In this document: piece after piece, positions 1-8,366 of the stretch
Position numbering within the stretch: position 1 is the first letter of the stretch
Layout: each line of letters starts with the position of its first letter
Assembly (NCBI RefSeq): GCF_963666015.1
Contig: NZ_OY762555.1
Span: 1,798,001-1,862,000 of the forward strand
Direction: 5' to 3'
Length of the DNA: 64,000 nt
DNA from: an uncultured Sphaerochaeta sp.
Lineage (GTDB): Bacteria > Spirochaetota > Spirochaetia > Sphaerochaetales > Sphaerochaetaceae
Translations under genes and position numbers: made by a program
The notes under the pieces: generated by a model
What the model was told of the DNA's origin: nothing
The model's input: the letters and a program-made list of their open reading frames with translations, nothing else
Database searches by the model: none

Positions 1-594
1 CACATTGCGATCAGCCTCAGGAGAGTCTTGGTCGGATACGCACTCTCCTCTGTAGCGGGTGTAATCATTGGCCTATTGATGGGCTACTCGAAGATGGCGT
101 ATGCAATCATCTACCCCATTTTTTGCATCATTCGCCCGATTCCAGGAATCGCGTGGATTCCCTTGGCAATTCTCTGGATTGGGATTGGGGAATCGACTAT
201 CTACTTCATCATCTTCATGGGAGGATTCTCCCAGATGGTGATGAACACAATGGATGGCGCACAGAACCTCGATACCGAGTTGGTCGGTGTTGCAAAAGTC
301 CTCGGAGCACAGGAGAACCAGATATTCAGTAAGATAGTCCTGCCTTCCACGATTCCCTACATCTTCACCGGCTTACAGACATCACTTTCCACCAGTTGGA
401 TGGCAGTGCTAGCCGCTGAGATGATTACCGCTAGAGAGGGAGCTGGTTGGTTGATCCTTGCAGGGATGCAAACCGGCAGGATTGAAAACAATGTCATTGG
501 AATGATCTCCATTGGTGCTGTTGGTCTGGTGTTAGCCTCGTTGTTGAGAAACCTAGAAAGGAGATTATGCACATGGTCCGTGAGAAGTCGATAA
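1..594 (+). CDS. ABC transporter permease, SsuC/TauC type (5' end outside window)
   Basis: Inner-membrane permease of a nitrate/sulfonate/taurine-type ABC importer (BPD_transp_1 family). The frame is open from base 1, and the residues before the first internal start (HIAISLRRVLVGY) already fit the family, so the true start lies upstream. Several hydrophobic segments are visible. The coupling-loop region around residues 100-120 (EL..VAKVLGAQENQIFSKIVLPSTIPYI) has the usual EAA-loop look. The frame overlaps the following ATPase, so the genes are translationally coupled. The binding protein is not in view. The sulfatase downstream suggests a sulfated or sulfonated substrate; that is inference. 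Confidence 0.88.
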   Translation, partial: HIAISLRRVLVGYALSSVAGVIIGLLMGYSKMAYAIIYPIFCIIRPIPGIAWIPLAILWIGIGESTIYFIIFMGGFSQMVMNTMDGAQNLDTELVGVAKVLGAQENQIFSKIVLPSTIPYIFTGLQTSLSTSWMAVLAAEMITAREGAGWLILAGMQTGRIENNVIGMISIGAVGLVLASLLRNLERRLCTWSVRSR

Positions 595-1358
595 ATCAGG
601 AAACTCCAATGGTACGGTTGGAAAATCTATCAAAGACATTCCATGTTGAGGAGGGAGATGTACAGGTCCTCGACTCAATCAACCTCGATATCAAGAAGAA
701 TGAGTTTCTTGTACTCTTTGGCGCAGGCCAGTGTGGGAAAACCACCCTCCTTAAGATGATTGCAAGTTTGGAGTCCTCCCAAATTGGCAGTATCTCCATT
801 GAGGGAAAACCCCTGAAGGGATTCGACCCAAAGGTGGGAATGGTGTATCAGACCACCGCACTCTTTCCTTGGCTGACGGTCATGGGTAATGTGGAGTTTG
901 GCCCCAAGGTACGAGGAGTCTCCAAAGCTGAACGAAGAAAGAAGGCACAATACTACATAGATCTGGTGGGACTGAACGGATTTGAAAACCACTTTCCCTC
1001 CATGCTCTCTGGAGGAATGTGCCAGCGGGTGGGAATAGCGAGGGCCTACTGCAATGACCCCCAGATCATTCTCATGGATGAGCCGTTCGGCCATCTGGAT
1101 GCCCAGACCCGTTATATGATGGAGGAAGAGGTCGAGAAAATCTGGGCCAAGGAAAAGAGAACCGTCATATTTGTTACCAACAATATTGAGGAGGCTCTCT
1201 ATCTCGCTGATAGAATCATCATTCTTTCAGAGTGCCCAGCCTCGATCAAAAAAGAGTATACGATTGATCTCCAGCGCCCAAGGAACATGGTGTCTTCTGA
1301 GTTTCTCAGACTGCGGGAAGAGATAAGCACCTTGGTTGAATTGAGGGAGGGAGTGTAA
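573..1358 (+). CDS. ABC transporter ATPase (NBD1), SsuB/TauB type, lacks H-loop histidine
   Basis: ATP-binding subunit expected to pair with the upstream permease. Walker A is GAGQCGKTT near residue 52, the Q-loop VYQTTALFPW is present, the signature LSGGMCQR is essentially intact, and Walker B is IILMDEP. The switch position normally read as VTHD is VTNN, so the H-loop histidine is asparagine. ATG 573 is chosen because AGGAG at 559-563 lies 9 nt upstream; ATG 567 in the same frame is only 3 nt from it. It is followed after 1 nt by a second, different ATPase. The pattern of lost residues is complementary between the two. Confidence 0.88.
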   Translation: MVREKSINQETPMVRLENLSKTFHVEEGDVQVLDSINLDIKKNEFLVLFGAGQCGKTTLLKMIASLESSQIGSISIEGKPLKGFDPKVGMVYQTTALFPWLTVMGNVEFGPKVRGVSKAERRKKAQYYIDLVGLNGFENHFPSMLSGGMCQRVGIARAYCNDPQIILMDEPFGHLDAQTRYMMEEEVEKIWAKEKRTVIFVTNNIEEALYLADRIIILSECPASIKKEYTIDLQRPRNMVSSEFLRLREEISTLVELREGV

Positions 1359-1359
1359 C

Positions 1360-2100
1360 ATGAGCAAGAATAAAGTTGTTGTATCAAATCTTACGAAGCG
1401 GTTTAAAGACCTGCTCGTCCTTGATTCCATTTCCTTCACGGTGAAAGAAGGTGAGTTTCTGTGCTTGGTAGGACCAACGGGGTGTGGCAAGACAACCTTC
1501 CTCAACAGCCTGAGCAAGATTCTCACCATTGATTCAGGTTCTATAACCATCGATGGGGAAGCAGTAGATCCACAGAAACACAATCTTGCATACATTTTGC
1601 AGGAGTACTCAACATTCCCTTGGTTGAATGTAGAACAGAACATCTCCTATGGGTTGAAAATCAAGGGATTTGACAAGGCTACGATCACAGAACGCACGAA
1701 TGAGGCGATCTCGATGGTGAATCTTGAGAAGTATCGAAACTACTATCCGAGCGAGCTCTCAGCAAGTATGCTGCAACGCGTTGTCATTGCAAGAGCTTTC
1801 GCCACAAAGCCCGACCTTTTATTGATGGACGAACCCTACGGTCAGTTGGACCTGAACCTTAAGTATAAGCTGGAAGATGAGCTGCTAAAGCTATGGGAAC
1901 AGACGAAAACAACGATTATCTTCATCACGCACAACATAGAGGAAGCTATTTACCTAAGTGACCGCATCTTGGTAATGACCAACAAGCCTACAACCATCAA
2001 GACAAGCATCAAGAACAATCTTGCAAGGCCGAGAAAGGTATCAAGCCAAGGATTCGTAGATTTACGAAATGAGGTCACTGACCTCATTAAATGGTGGTAA
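1360..2100 (+). CDS. ABC transporter ATPase (NBD2), SsuB/TauB type, degenerate signature motif
   Basis: Second ATP-binding subunit in the same operon. Walker A GPTGCGKTT (near residue 37), Q-loop ILQEYSTFPW, Walker B LLLMDEP and the H-loop ITHN are all canonical, but the signature reads LSASMLQR instead of LSGGMQQR. Length (246 aa) is normal. It starts 1 nt after the previous stop and ends 1 nt before the sulfatase start. In a head-to-tail heterodimer its Walker/H site would face the good signature of NBD1, while NBD1's Walker site would face this poor signature. Heterodimer formation is inference. Confidence 0.88.
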   Translation: MSKNKVVVSNLTKRFKDLLVLDSISFTVKEGEFLCLVGPTGCGKTTFLNSLSKILTIDSGSITIDGEAVDPQKHNLAYILQEYSTFPWLNVEQNISYGLKIKGFDKATITERTNEAISMVNLEKYRNYYPSELSASMLQRVVIARAFATKPDLLLMDEPYGQLDLNLKYKLEDELLKLWEQTKTTIIFITHNIEEAIYLSDRILVMTNKPTTIKTSIKNNLARPRKVSSQGFVDLRNEVTDLIKWW

Positions 2101-2101
2101 A

Positions 2102-3619
2102 ATGAAAAATACAAAACCAAACATTCTCTATATCATGTGCGACCAATACCGTTTTGATTGTATCAGAGCATTGGGAAATTCCCAAATACAGACGCCCAAC
2201 CTTGACCGATTGGTCAAGCGAGGGGTCAGCTTTGAGAATGCATACTCATCCTGTCCGGTATGTATCCCCGCTCGATACAGCATGAGAAGTGGTTGCGAAT
2301 CCTTCTCAACGGGGTGTTACTGCAATGAGCAGCCAATTCCACCCAAGGGAAAAGAGGGAATACACCTTGATGATTGGGCAGGTGCTTACTTGCCGAAAAC
2401 AATGACTCAACTAGGATATAGAACCTTTGGTATCGGCAAGTTCCACACATTCCCAGAACAATATGAACCATTGGGTTATGAAGTCCACATCCACACCGAA
2501 GAGATGTGGGACTCCCCAGAGCTGCGAGCGAGAGATGGATTTGCCAAGTATATCAGCGAGGACCATCCTGAGTATGGATATGTGGAACAACTGCATGGAG
2601 AGCGTACCAATATGTACTATGCTCCCCAGTTAAGTTCCTTTCCAGCTGAACATACCGTTGAGGCGTTCGCAGCAAAGAAAACCATAGAACAGCTGGAAGT
2701 GGATGATATACGTCCATTCTTTGGCATGGTTTCCTTCATCGGACCACATCCTCCCTGTGCCCCTCCCATTCCCTACAACCGGTACTACGACCCAGATGGG
2801 ATGGGAAACCCTGTGCAAGGCAACATAGAAAACGACCACGAAGATGAACAGATTCCCTGGATGAACTATATTGTGTATGCAGATGATATCAATGACGCGT
2901 GGGCGAGAAACCTGAAGACACGTTACTATGGGGAGATCACCTATATCGATTCGTGTATCGGCTCAATCCTTGATGCAGTTGAACAAAGAGACGATGCCGA
3001 GAATACCATGATCTGCTTCTTTGCAGATCATGGGGATATGCTTGGGGATCATCATGCTTGGCAGAAAGAGTGTTTCTATGAGCCGTCTGTCAAGATCCCA
3101 TTCATCGTGAGCTACCCTCCACTCTTTGCACCAAACACCCGTTCACAAAATCTGGTCAGTTTGACCGATCTCTTTGGACTGGCCACCAAACTTGCCGGGA
3201 AAAGAGAATTGAGAGATGGTATTGATATTGTGGAAGATACAAGGGAGTTCCTCTTCTCCTTCTACGGAAGACCGCAGACTCGCCGTTTCAAGGTGATGGT
3301 TCGCCATAAGCAATGGAAGTATATCTTCATGGCGAATGGGGGAAGGGAACAACTCTTTAATCTGGATCATGACCCTATGGAACTGGACAACCTGGTGAAT
3401 GAGCAGAGAGAGATGGCAACCCTGTTGCGTGAGCAAGTTCTTGAGAAGTGTAAGAAAGAAGCCGACCTGCAGTGTATGGTAAAAGACGAGGCGTTGGTAA
3501 CCTACCCATTTGAGGCAAGGGAGCTGACCAGGCTTCACCAATTTGCTTTCTCAAAAGGTGTTACAAGCTTCATTGTTCCCTCCGAGAAGCAGTATATGAG
3601 CAATCCACATCCGAACTGA
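2102..3619 (+). CDS. Sulfatase, formylglycine-dependent, apparently cytoplasmic
   Basis: Alkaline-phosphatase-superfamily sulfatase that hydrolyses sulfate esters. The maturation motif C-x-P-x-R is visible as CIPAR with Cys near residue 54, to be oxidised to formylglycine by an enzyme not found here. The N-terminal PNILYIMCDQYRFD carries the metal-binding aspartate, and FFADHGDMLGDH carries the later metal ligands. ATG 2102 sits directly after the NBD2 stop, preceded by GGTGG; an upstream in-frame start at 2069 would lie inside NBD2. There is no signal peptide, so the substrate is presumably imported intact by the coupled ABC transporter. Substrate unknown. Confidence 0.92.
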   Translation: MKNTKPNILYIMCDQYRFDCIRALGNSQIQTPNLDRLVKRGVSFENAYSSCPVCIPARYSMRSGCESFSTGCYCNEQPIPPKGKEGIHLDDWAGAYLPKTMTQLGYRTFGIGKFHTFPEQYEPLGYEVHIHTEEMWDSPELRARDGFAKYISEDHPEYGYVEQLHGERTNMYYAPQLSSFPAEHTVEAFAAKKTIEQLEVDDIRPFFGMVSFIGPHPPCAPPIPYNRYYDPDGMGNPVQGNIENDHEDEQIPWMNYIVYADDINDAWARNLKTRYYGEITYIDSCIGSILDAVEQRDDAENTMICFFADHGDMLGDHHAWQKECFYEPSVKIPFIVSYPPLFAPNTRSQNLVSLTDLFGLATKLAGKRELRDGIDIVEDTREFLFSFYGRPQTRRFKVMVRHKQWKYIFMANGGREQLFNLDHDPMELDNLVNEQREMATLLREQVLEKCKKEADLQCMVKDEALVTYPFEARELTRLHQFAFSKGVTSFIVPSEKQYMSNPHPN

Positions 3620-3632
3620 TAGATGATGGTTA

Positions 3633-3670
3633 AAGGGGAAGATGTCCATAGATCCGGAGTTCTTCCCCTT
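3633..3670 (+). terminator. Hairpin terminator candidate after the sulfatase
   Basis: Perfect 10-bp inverted repeat AAGGGGAAGA / TCTTCCCCTT (3633-3642 and 3661-3670) with an 18-nt loop, 14 nt after the sulfatase stop. No long T-run follows, so termination rather than 3'-end stabilisation is only likely. Confidence 0.45.
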
Positions 3671-3744
3671 AGGCTTCTCTGGTACTGTAAGCCATATCAA
3701 TGGCAATCTCATGTAATTCATCATGCTGATTTCCTCATGAGAAC

Positions 3745-4029
3745 ATGAGGCAGAGCTTGATGCAAGAACCAGCTGAAACCATATCAGGAACATACCAGCA
3801 GTATGTTCCTTTTTTACAACAAAGTAGTTTCCTATCCCTGATCCTCAGCGTACAGAAGCTCCTGAGAGAAAAGAGACTGCTCTTTGACTTACAAGATATA
3901 CCAGAGATTGAAGCCTTGGGAGCGACCGGGGCGAAGTTCATCTGGTCATGCTCTGAAGATACCCGCCCCTGCCACCCCTTGGATGGAGGGAGGGACTCCC
4001 CTGTTCAAGAACCATTCCTCTTGGTGTAA
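3745..4029 (+). pseudogene. Possible remnant of a phage MuF-like head morphogenesis gene
   Basis: An isolated 94-codon ORF in the 516-bp gap before the PAS-GGDEF gene. Its C-terminal half (FIWSCSEDTRPCHPLDGG) loosely resembles the conserved C-terminal motif of Mu protein F / SPP1 gp7 relatives (W..S.D.R.RP.H..LDG). No other phage gene is nearby, there is no clear ribosome-binding site, and the match is by eye. It could equally be a chance ORF. The rest of 3620-4135 shows only the hairpin after the sulfatase. Confidence 0.18.
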
Positions 4030-4135
4030 CCTCTCCTTTAAATTCCTCATCTGCGCATGCAGAAACATAGGAAGTCCTGCAAGATTGTGTATAATGATAT
4101 AATCAGATCAGACTTCATAAGGAAAACGAGGCTAC

Positions 4136-5467
4136 ATGCAAGAGAATTACCTTCAGAGCGAGTTGTACGAATTGGTCAAGACAGATACAAGTATTTTTGA
4201 GTTCATTCAATCTGGGTCCCTGGATGGCATCTGGTACTGGGATCTGGAACATCCTGAGCAAGAGTGGATGAGTCCCAAGTTCTGGGAAACTCTGGGGTAT
4301 AAACCGGGAGAAAAGAAACACCTCTCCAGTGAGTGGCAAGAGATCATCAATCCTGATGACTTGGCGCTGGCTAAAGAAAACATGCAGAAGCATCTTGCTG
4401 ATCCCAATCATCCCTATGACCAAATTGTGCGATATACCCATAAAAATGGCTCCACAATCTGGATCCGCTGCAGGGGGCTTGCGATCAGGGACAAAGAGGG
4501 AAAGCCACTGAGAATGCTCGGAGCCCATACGGACATAACCACTCTGAAGCAGACCGAACTGGAACTCTCTCGCTTGAGTGAAGAGTATGGAAAAGTGTTC
4601 AATGGTACGCAGGACGCCATGTTTCTCATGAGTGTCAGCAAAGAGGGTGAATTCCGATTCATACGCAATAACCTTGCCCATCAGAGCAAGACCGGCATTA
4701 CCTTGAAACATATACGAGGGAAGACTCCCCAAGAACTCTTAGGCAAGGAGATGGGAGACCTTGTTGCAAACAACTACCAGAAGTGTGTTATTGCCAAGCA
4801 TTCAGTTACCTACGAGGAAGAACTCCCCTTACCAGAAGGAACGCGTTTCTGGTTGACTACCCTGACCCCCATCATACGAGATGGCTCTGTTGCGTATGTG
4901 GTTGGCTCAGCAACCGACATGACCAAACGCAAGACGCTGGAACTTCAGCTACAACAATTCGCCAACTACGATACACTGACAGGGCTGCCCAACCGAAGGG
5001 TGTTTTATGAACGATTGGAGCGTTTAGTAGCAGATAAGGAGAGAGAAGACGAAAAAGTTGCCCTACTCTACATCGACCTGGATGGGTTCAAGGAGATAAA
5101 CGATACCTACGGTCATGAGGCCGGGGATGCGGTCCTCATCACCGTAGGCAATCGTTTGGTGAACTTCATTAGTGGCTCCAATTTTGTCGCTCGCCTCGGT
5201 GGTGATGAGTTTGCTGTGGTGCTCTCAGAGGTTGATGAGAGCCGGTCAGTAGAGGTAATTGCAAAGACAATCCATGACAAGCTCCAGGAGGTGATGACCA
5301 TCCGCTCTAACTGCTTTCAGGTAGGAGCAAGTATTGGTATTGCCCTCTACCCTGATAGCAGTAGTGGCAGTGAATCATTGGTCCGTAATGCCGATACTGC
5401 CATGTACGAGGTGAAAAAAAACGGCAAAGGCGGGGTGAGGGTATATCAATTGGAAAATGGTTGCTAA
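4136..5467 (+). CDS. PAS-PAS-GGDEF diguanylate cyclase
   Basis: Makes cyclic di-GMP from two GTP. Soluble, 443 aa. An N-terminal PAS fold plus PAC motif spans about residues 20-135 (WYWDLEHPEQEWMSPKFWETLGY), a second PAS about 140-265, and GGDEF about 275-440. The active site is RLGGDEFAVVL and the metal/guanine loop DLDGFKEINDTYGHEAGD is intact, so it should be active. The RxxD inhibitory site normally just before GGDEF is absent. There are no membrane segments. A second GGDEF gene follows after 127 bp, so the two may sense different cues for one c-di-GMP output; no EAL or PilZ partner is in view. Confidence 0.92.
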   Translation: MQENYLQSELYELVKTDTSIFEFIQSGSLDGIWYWDLEHPEQEWMSPKFWETLGYKPGEKKHLSSEWQEIINPDDLALAKENMQKHLADPNHPYDQIVRYTHKNGSTIWIRCRGLAIRDKEGKPLRMLGAHTDITTLKQTELELSRLSEEYGKVFNGTQDAMFLMSVSKEGEFRFIRNNLAHQSKTGITLKHIRGKTPQELLGKEMGDLVANNYQKCVIAKHSVTYEEELPLPEGTRFWLTTLTPIIRDGSVAYVVGSATDMTKRKTLELQLQQFANYDTLTGLPNRRVFYERLERLVADKEREDEKVALLYIDLDGFKEINDTYGHEAGDAVLITVGNRLVNFISGSNFVARLGGDEFAVVLSEVDESRSVEVIAKTIHDKLQEVMTIRSNCFQVGASIGIALYPDSSSGSESLVRNADTAMYEVKKNGKGGVRVYQLENGC

Positions 5468-5544
5468 AACATCATAGTTTCAATACAAATACTGATAGGG
5501 TATACATATCTATCTTGTATTAATTATTTATCGGGTTCCTAAAT

Positions 5545-5587
5545 CCCGTGTTCCATGATAGCGTTAGATACTATCATTTGGCACGGG
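5545..5587 (+). promoter_or_regulatory. Inverted repeat just upstream of the membrane GGDEF gene
   Basis: Two 17-nt arms (CCCGTG and ATGATAG pairing with CTATCAT and CACGGG, interrupted by a 4x4 mismatch) with a short loop end 7 nt before the ATG. The 3' arm contains the GGGG that would serve as ribosome-binding site, so a folded RNA could hide it. As DNA it could instead be an operator. Confidence 0.45.
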
Positions 5588-5594
5588 GCATCAT

Positions 5595-6731
5595 ATGTGG
5601 TTTCTGCTCTCTTCCATGTCCTTCAAACGCAAACTCATCTTTCTTCTCCTCTGCTCGGTGACCGTTGCAGTCGCTCCGGTTGCCTACTATGTGTATGAGG
5701 AGACCAAGGAGATCCTGGTTCAGGAAACACAGGAAAAGGCGATTGATATTGCTGTTACTATCTCAGCATTCTTGAATGATGAGATAAGTGAATACCGCGA
5801 GCTTTCTGAGGCTGAAAGCTTATTGGCCGGAAGCGAACTGGAAGCGTATTACCTGAGTCGAAATACCATCTTCCAAGAGATAAAGAACCATACCGATGTC
5901 GCCTTTGTCTTCACTGGCGCGTATGTGGATGAAAAGACCAATCGTTATATCCTGGACGGGGAAAACCCCACAAGTGAGTTTTTCTCTCCCTTCGGCAGTA
6001 CCGACCCACTGAATCCCCTGGAAAGGGAGGTGTACCTTACAGGCAAACCTGTCGCTAGTGAAATTGAGGAAGACCCCATTTGGGGTGAGTATCTCACTGG
6101 GTACAGTGCAATCATCGACCATCGTGACAACACACTGGTGGGATGGGTCGGTGTAGATTATGAGTCTTCAGCCATCCAAATTCGTTATGCACGAGTGTCC
6201 TGGATACTGGGCATCTGCTTTGCTCTGTTTATCGTCACCACCTCAGCGGTGTTATATTTCATTATTCTCTTCATCCATGGCCGTATCCATAGTGACTACC
6301 TGACCAAGCTGGAAAACAGCAGGTCTTTCTCACGGTATCTCGCTCATCTGATCAAGCAGAGAATCCCATTCTTCCTCTTCATGCTCGATGTAGACAAGTT
6401 CAAGGCGATCAATGACACGTACGGCCATAGAGTTGGCGATAGTGTGCTTTCCCAAATTGCAAAACGACTGGATGAGACAACCCAGCTTGCAGGTAAGTGC
6501 TTCCGCTACGGTGGAGATGAGTTCACCATCCTCTACCCCACCAGTTCACTTGCCAAGGCTGAACTTCTGAAAGAGGAAATCCAGGCAGAGATTGAAACTA
6601 TCACGGTACCAGAACTACGAGGCACACACCTTGCAATAAGTGTAGGGCTTGCAGCCTGGCAGGAAGACATGAGCGCAGAAGAACTGCTTCGCAAAGCTGA
6701 CAAGGAACTCTATAGAGATAAGAAGCGGTGA
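5595..6731 (+). CDS. Membrane-bound sensor diguanylate cyclase (GGDEF)
   Basis: Membrane cyclase producing c-di-GMP. A first transmembrane helix is at about residues 10-28, an extracytoplasmic sensor of roughly 170 residues follows (dCache/PDC-like strands such as RYILDGENPT and GWVGVDYES), then a second helix at about 200-225 and a C-terminal GGDEF. The catalytic motif is RYGGDEFTILY and the upstream DVDKFKAINDTYGHRVGD is intact; no RxxD I-site is seen. ATG 5595 is used; an internal Met 21 bp later (MSFKRKL) is possible. An inverted repeat lies immediately upstream. It may be separately regulated from the PAS-GGDEF gene. Confidence 0.9.
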   Translation: MWFLLSSMSFKRKLIFLLLCSVTVAVAPVAYYVYEETKEILVQETQEKAIDIAVTISAFLNDEISEYRELSEAESLLAGSELEAYYLSRNTIFQEIKNHTDVAFVFTGAYVDEKTNRYILDGENPTSEFFSPFGSTDPLNPLEREVYLTGKPVASEIEEDPIWGEYLTGYSAIIDHRDNTLVGWVGVDYESSAIQIRYARVSWILGICFALFIVTTSAVLYFIILFIHGRIHSDYLTKLENSRSFSRYLAHLIKQRIPFFLFMLDVDKFKAINDTYGHRVGDSVLSQIAKRLDETTQLAGKCFRYGGDEFTILYPTSSLAKAELLKEEIQAEIETITVPELRGTHLAISVGLAAWQEDMSAEELLRKADKELYRDKKR

Positions 6732-6835
6732 GTCACTTCTTGCCAAGGCAACTCACTGTTCTTTTAAAATCCTCCCATTACACTACTGGACAAGCTTCCC
6801 TGAACCAAGCACCATAGGAAGGCAAGGAGGTGCCC

Positions 6836-7240
6836 ATGCACAAGCACAAAGGTTCATGTCTCTGTGGAAACGTAACATTTGAGGTAGAAGGCGACTTTGA
6901 GTCTTTCTTTCTCTGCCATTGCAACCTATGCCGTAAGGATACCGGTTCAGCCCATGCAGCCAATCTGTTCTCATCTTCTGCCACACTTAGGTGGCTCTCC
7001 GGAGAGAACCTGGTGAAAACCTTTGACTTCCAGGGAAGCGGGCATATCAAGAGTTTCTGCAGCGAATGTGGTTCAGCGCTACCCAACCTCCAGATGGGAG
7101 GAACGTTGCTGGTAGTACCAGCCGGATCGCTCGACAGCGAGGTCTCCTTACGCCCCAATGCCCATATCTTCAATTCCGATAAGGCTTCCTGGGATCATGA
7201 CCTGGAGCATATCCACCGTTTTGAGGGGTTGCCTGAATAG
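6836..7240 (+). CDS. GFA/CENP-V domain zinc protein
   Basis: Small (134 aa) member of the family named after glutathione-dependent formaldehyde-activating enzyme (Gfa). Zinc-binding cysteines are visible in order: CLCG near residue 9, CHCNLC near 29, and CSECG near 78. Many family members are not formaldehyde enzymes, so the reaction is unknown. ATG 6836 is supported by AAGGAGG 5 nt upstream; a GTG two codons earlier overlaps that site. It appears to be monocistronic with its own terminator. Confidence 0.85.
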   Translation: MHKHKGSCLCGNVTFEVEGDFESFFLCHCNLCRKDTGSAHAANLFSSSATLRWLSGENLVKTFDFQGSGHIKSFCSECGSALPNLQMGGTLLVVPAGSLDSEVSLRPNAHIFNSDKASWDHDLEHIHRFEGLPE

Positions 7241-7264
7241 GAGTGCCTATGTAGGCCTCTTTTA
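7241..7264 (+). terminator. Rho-independent terminator after the GFA gene
   Basis: GAG-T-GCCTA / TAGGC-CTC stem with a single bulged T and a 2-nt apex, followed directly by TTTT. It also separates this gene from the convergent GntR gene. Confidence 0.55.
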
Positions 7265-7300
7265 AGGGGAAAAAGGCTCAAGATTATCCCTCATATTCTC

Positions 7301-7987
7301 TCAGACCTTTACCTCTGAGTAGAAATTATCATACATCTTCCAAGCAATCTGTTCACCCTTGAGCAGATGCTTGTCCATCAGCTGTTCAGCTTTCTTTGCA
7401 TCTCCAATCTTCATCGCATCCAGAATGGAGATATGTTCCTCTACGGTCTTGGCAAGATTTTCTTTGGGGAAATTATGTTCATAACTCCATAACCTCAGGA
7501 GGTGGCATTGTTCATTTATGGGAAGGGACATGAGGAGCAATCGCTCGTTCTCGCTACTCTTTGCCAAAAGAGTGTGGAACTCAATGTCAAATGCAATGAA
7601 CTGGCGTAGATCAACATCTGACTGTTCGCCCCAGTGGTATTGCAACGTATAGAGAGCATCGAGTTTCTCAGCAGTAAGCCGCTCAGTTGCGGCAAAGGCG
7701 GAAAGCTTTTCCAGATATCTCCGTATGGAGAATATATCTTGGATTTCTTTACGCGAGGGATTGAATACAGCGTAGGACTTACCGTCATATACAACAATAC
7801 CTTGACCAACCAACAGTTTGAGTCCTTCACGTACAGGAGTCATGCTTACACCCAACTGAGATGCCAGTGACTCTACGATCAACCGCTCACCTCGATGGTA
7901 CTGAAGGTTGAATATCTGTTCCTTTATTACGTTGGAGACTTCATCGCTAAGATATCGTTTGGATAAGGGTATTGTTGTTTTCTGCAC
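7301..7987 (-). CDS. GntR-family transcriptional regulator, FCD subfamily
   Basis: DNA-binding repressor/activator. Winged-helix GntR domain at about residues 15-75 (GERLIVESLASQLGVSMTPVREGL), then an all-helical FCD ligand domain at about 85-215 with metal-type histidine/aspartate positions (FDIEFHTLL near 125). It starts with GTG at 7987; AAGGAGG lies 7 nt upstream. It is divergent from the TctCBA cluster, the usual place for its regulator, with GTATAC palindromes in the shared gap. FCD ligands are typically organic or sugar acids; the actual ligand is unknown. Confidence 0.9.
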   Translation of the reverse strand: MQKTTIPLSKRYLSDEVSNVIKEQIFNLQYHRGERLIVESLASQLGVSMTPVREGLKLLVGQGIVVYDGKSYAVFNPSRKEIQDIFSIRRYLEKLSAFAATERLTAEKLDALYTLQYHWGEQSDVDLRQFIAFDIEFHTLLAKSSENERLLLMSLPINEQCHLLRLWSYEHNFPKENLAKTVEEHISILDAMKIGDAKKAEQLMDKHLLKGEQIAWKMYDNFYSEVKV

Positions 7988-8110
7988 TCTCTAACCTCCT
8001 TTTCCTTTCTACAATATACATGGAACTCAGCAATTTGCAATAAATGAATGACTCCGCCCAATCCGTATAAAAGCGCAAAACATTATATCCCAGCATATTT
8101 TGTATATTTA

Positions 8111-8116
8111 GTATAC
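8111..8116. promoter_or_regulatory. Candidate GntR operator core, distal copy
   Basis: GTATAC core in the context TTTAGTATACCATA, between the divergent GntR gene and tctC. Flanks are less symmetrical than in the copy at 8291-8308, so this is a weaker candidate that may serve autoregulation. Confidence 0.35.
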
Positions 8117-8281
8117 CATATCTAAAATAGGATTAACAAGATTTTTTATTCTGTATCTATGAGAGAATTTTCCCTTAATTCCTATTTATAAATAATATAT
8201 ATACTTCTCTCTTTCCCTTCTTCCAAATGTATTACCCGAATACTAGTAACAATGCGTACAAAAAAACCCAGAAAGTTTTTG

Positions 8282-8310
8282 TTGACTTCGTATATTGTAT
8301 ACTATATTCT
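8282..8310 (+). promoter_or_regulatory. tctC promoter with operator in the spacer
   Basis: A -35-like TTGACT (8282-8287) and a -10-like TATTCT (8305-8310, 17-nt spacer) or TATATT (8303-8308) flank the near-perfect palindrome ATAT-T-GTATAC-T-ATAT. A repressor bound here would cover both elements. The 12-mer at 8294-8305 reappears, reverse-complemented, before the TRAP cluster at 14508-14519. The rest of 7988-8366 is AT-rich with no ORF I believe. Confidence 0.5.
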
Positions 8311-8366
8311 ATATTCAACAAACACGATGCTTGTCATAGCATCAAAGAATTTTTGGAGGTTTACTC

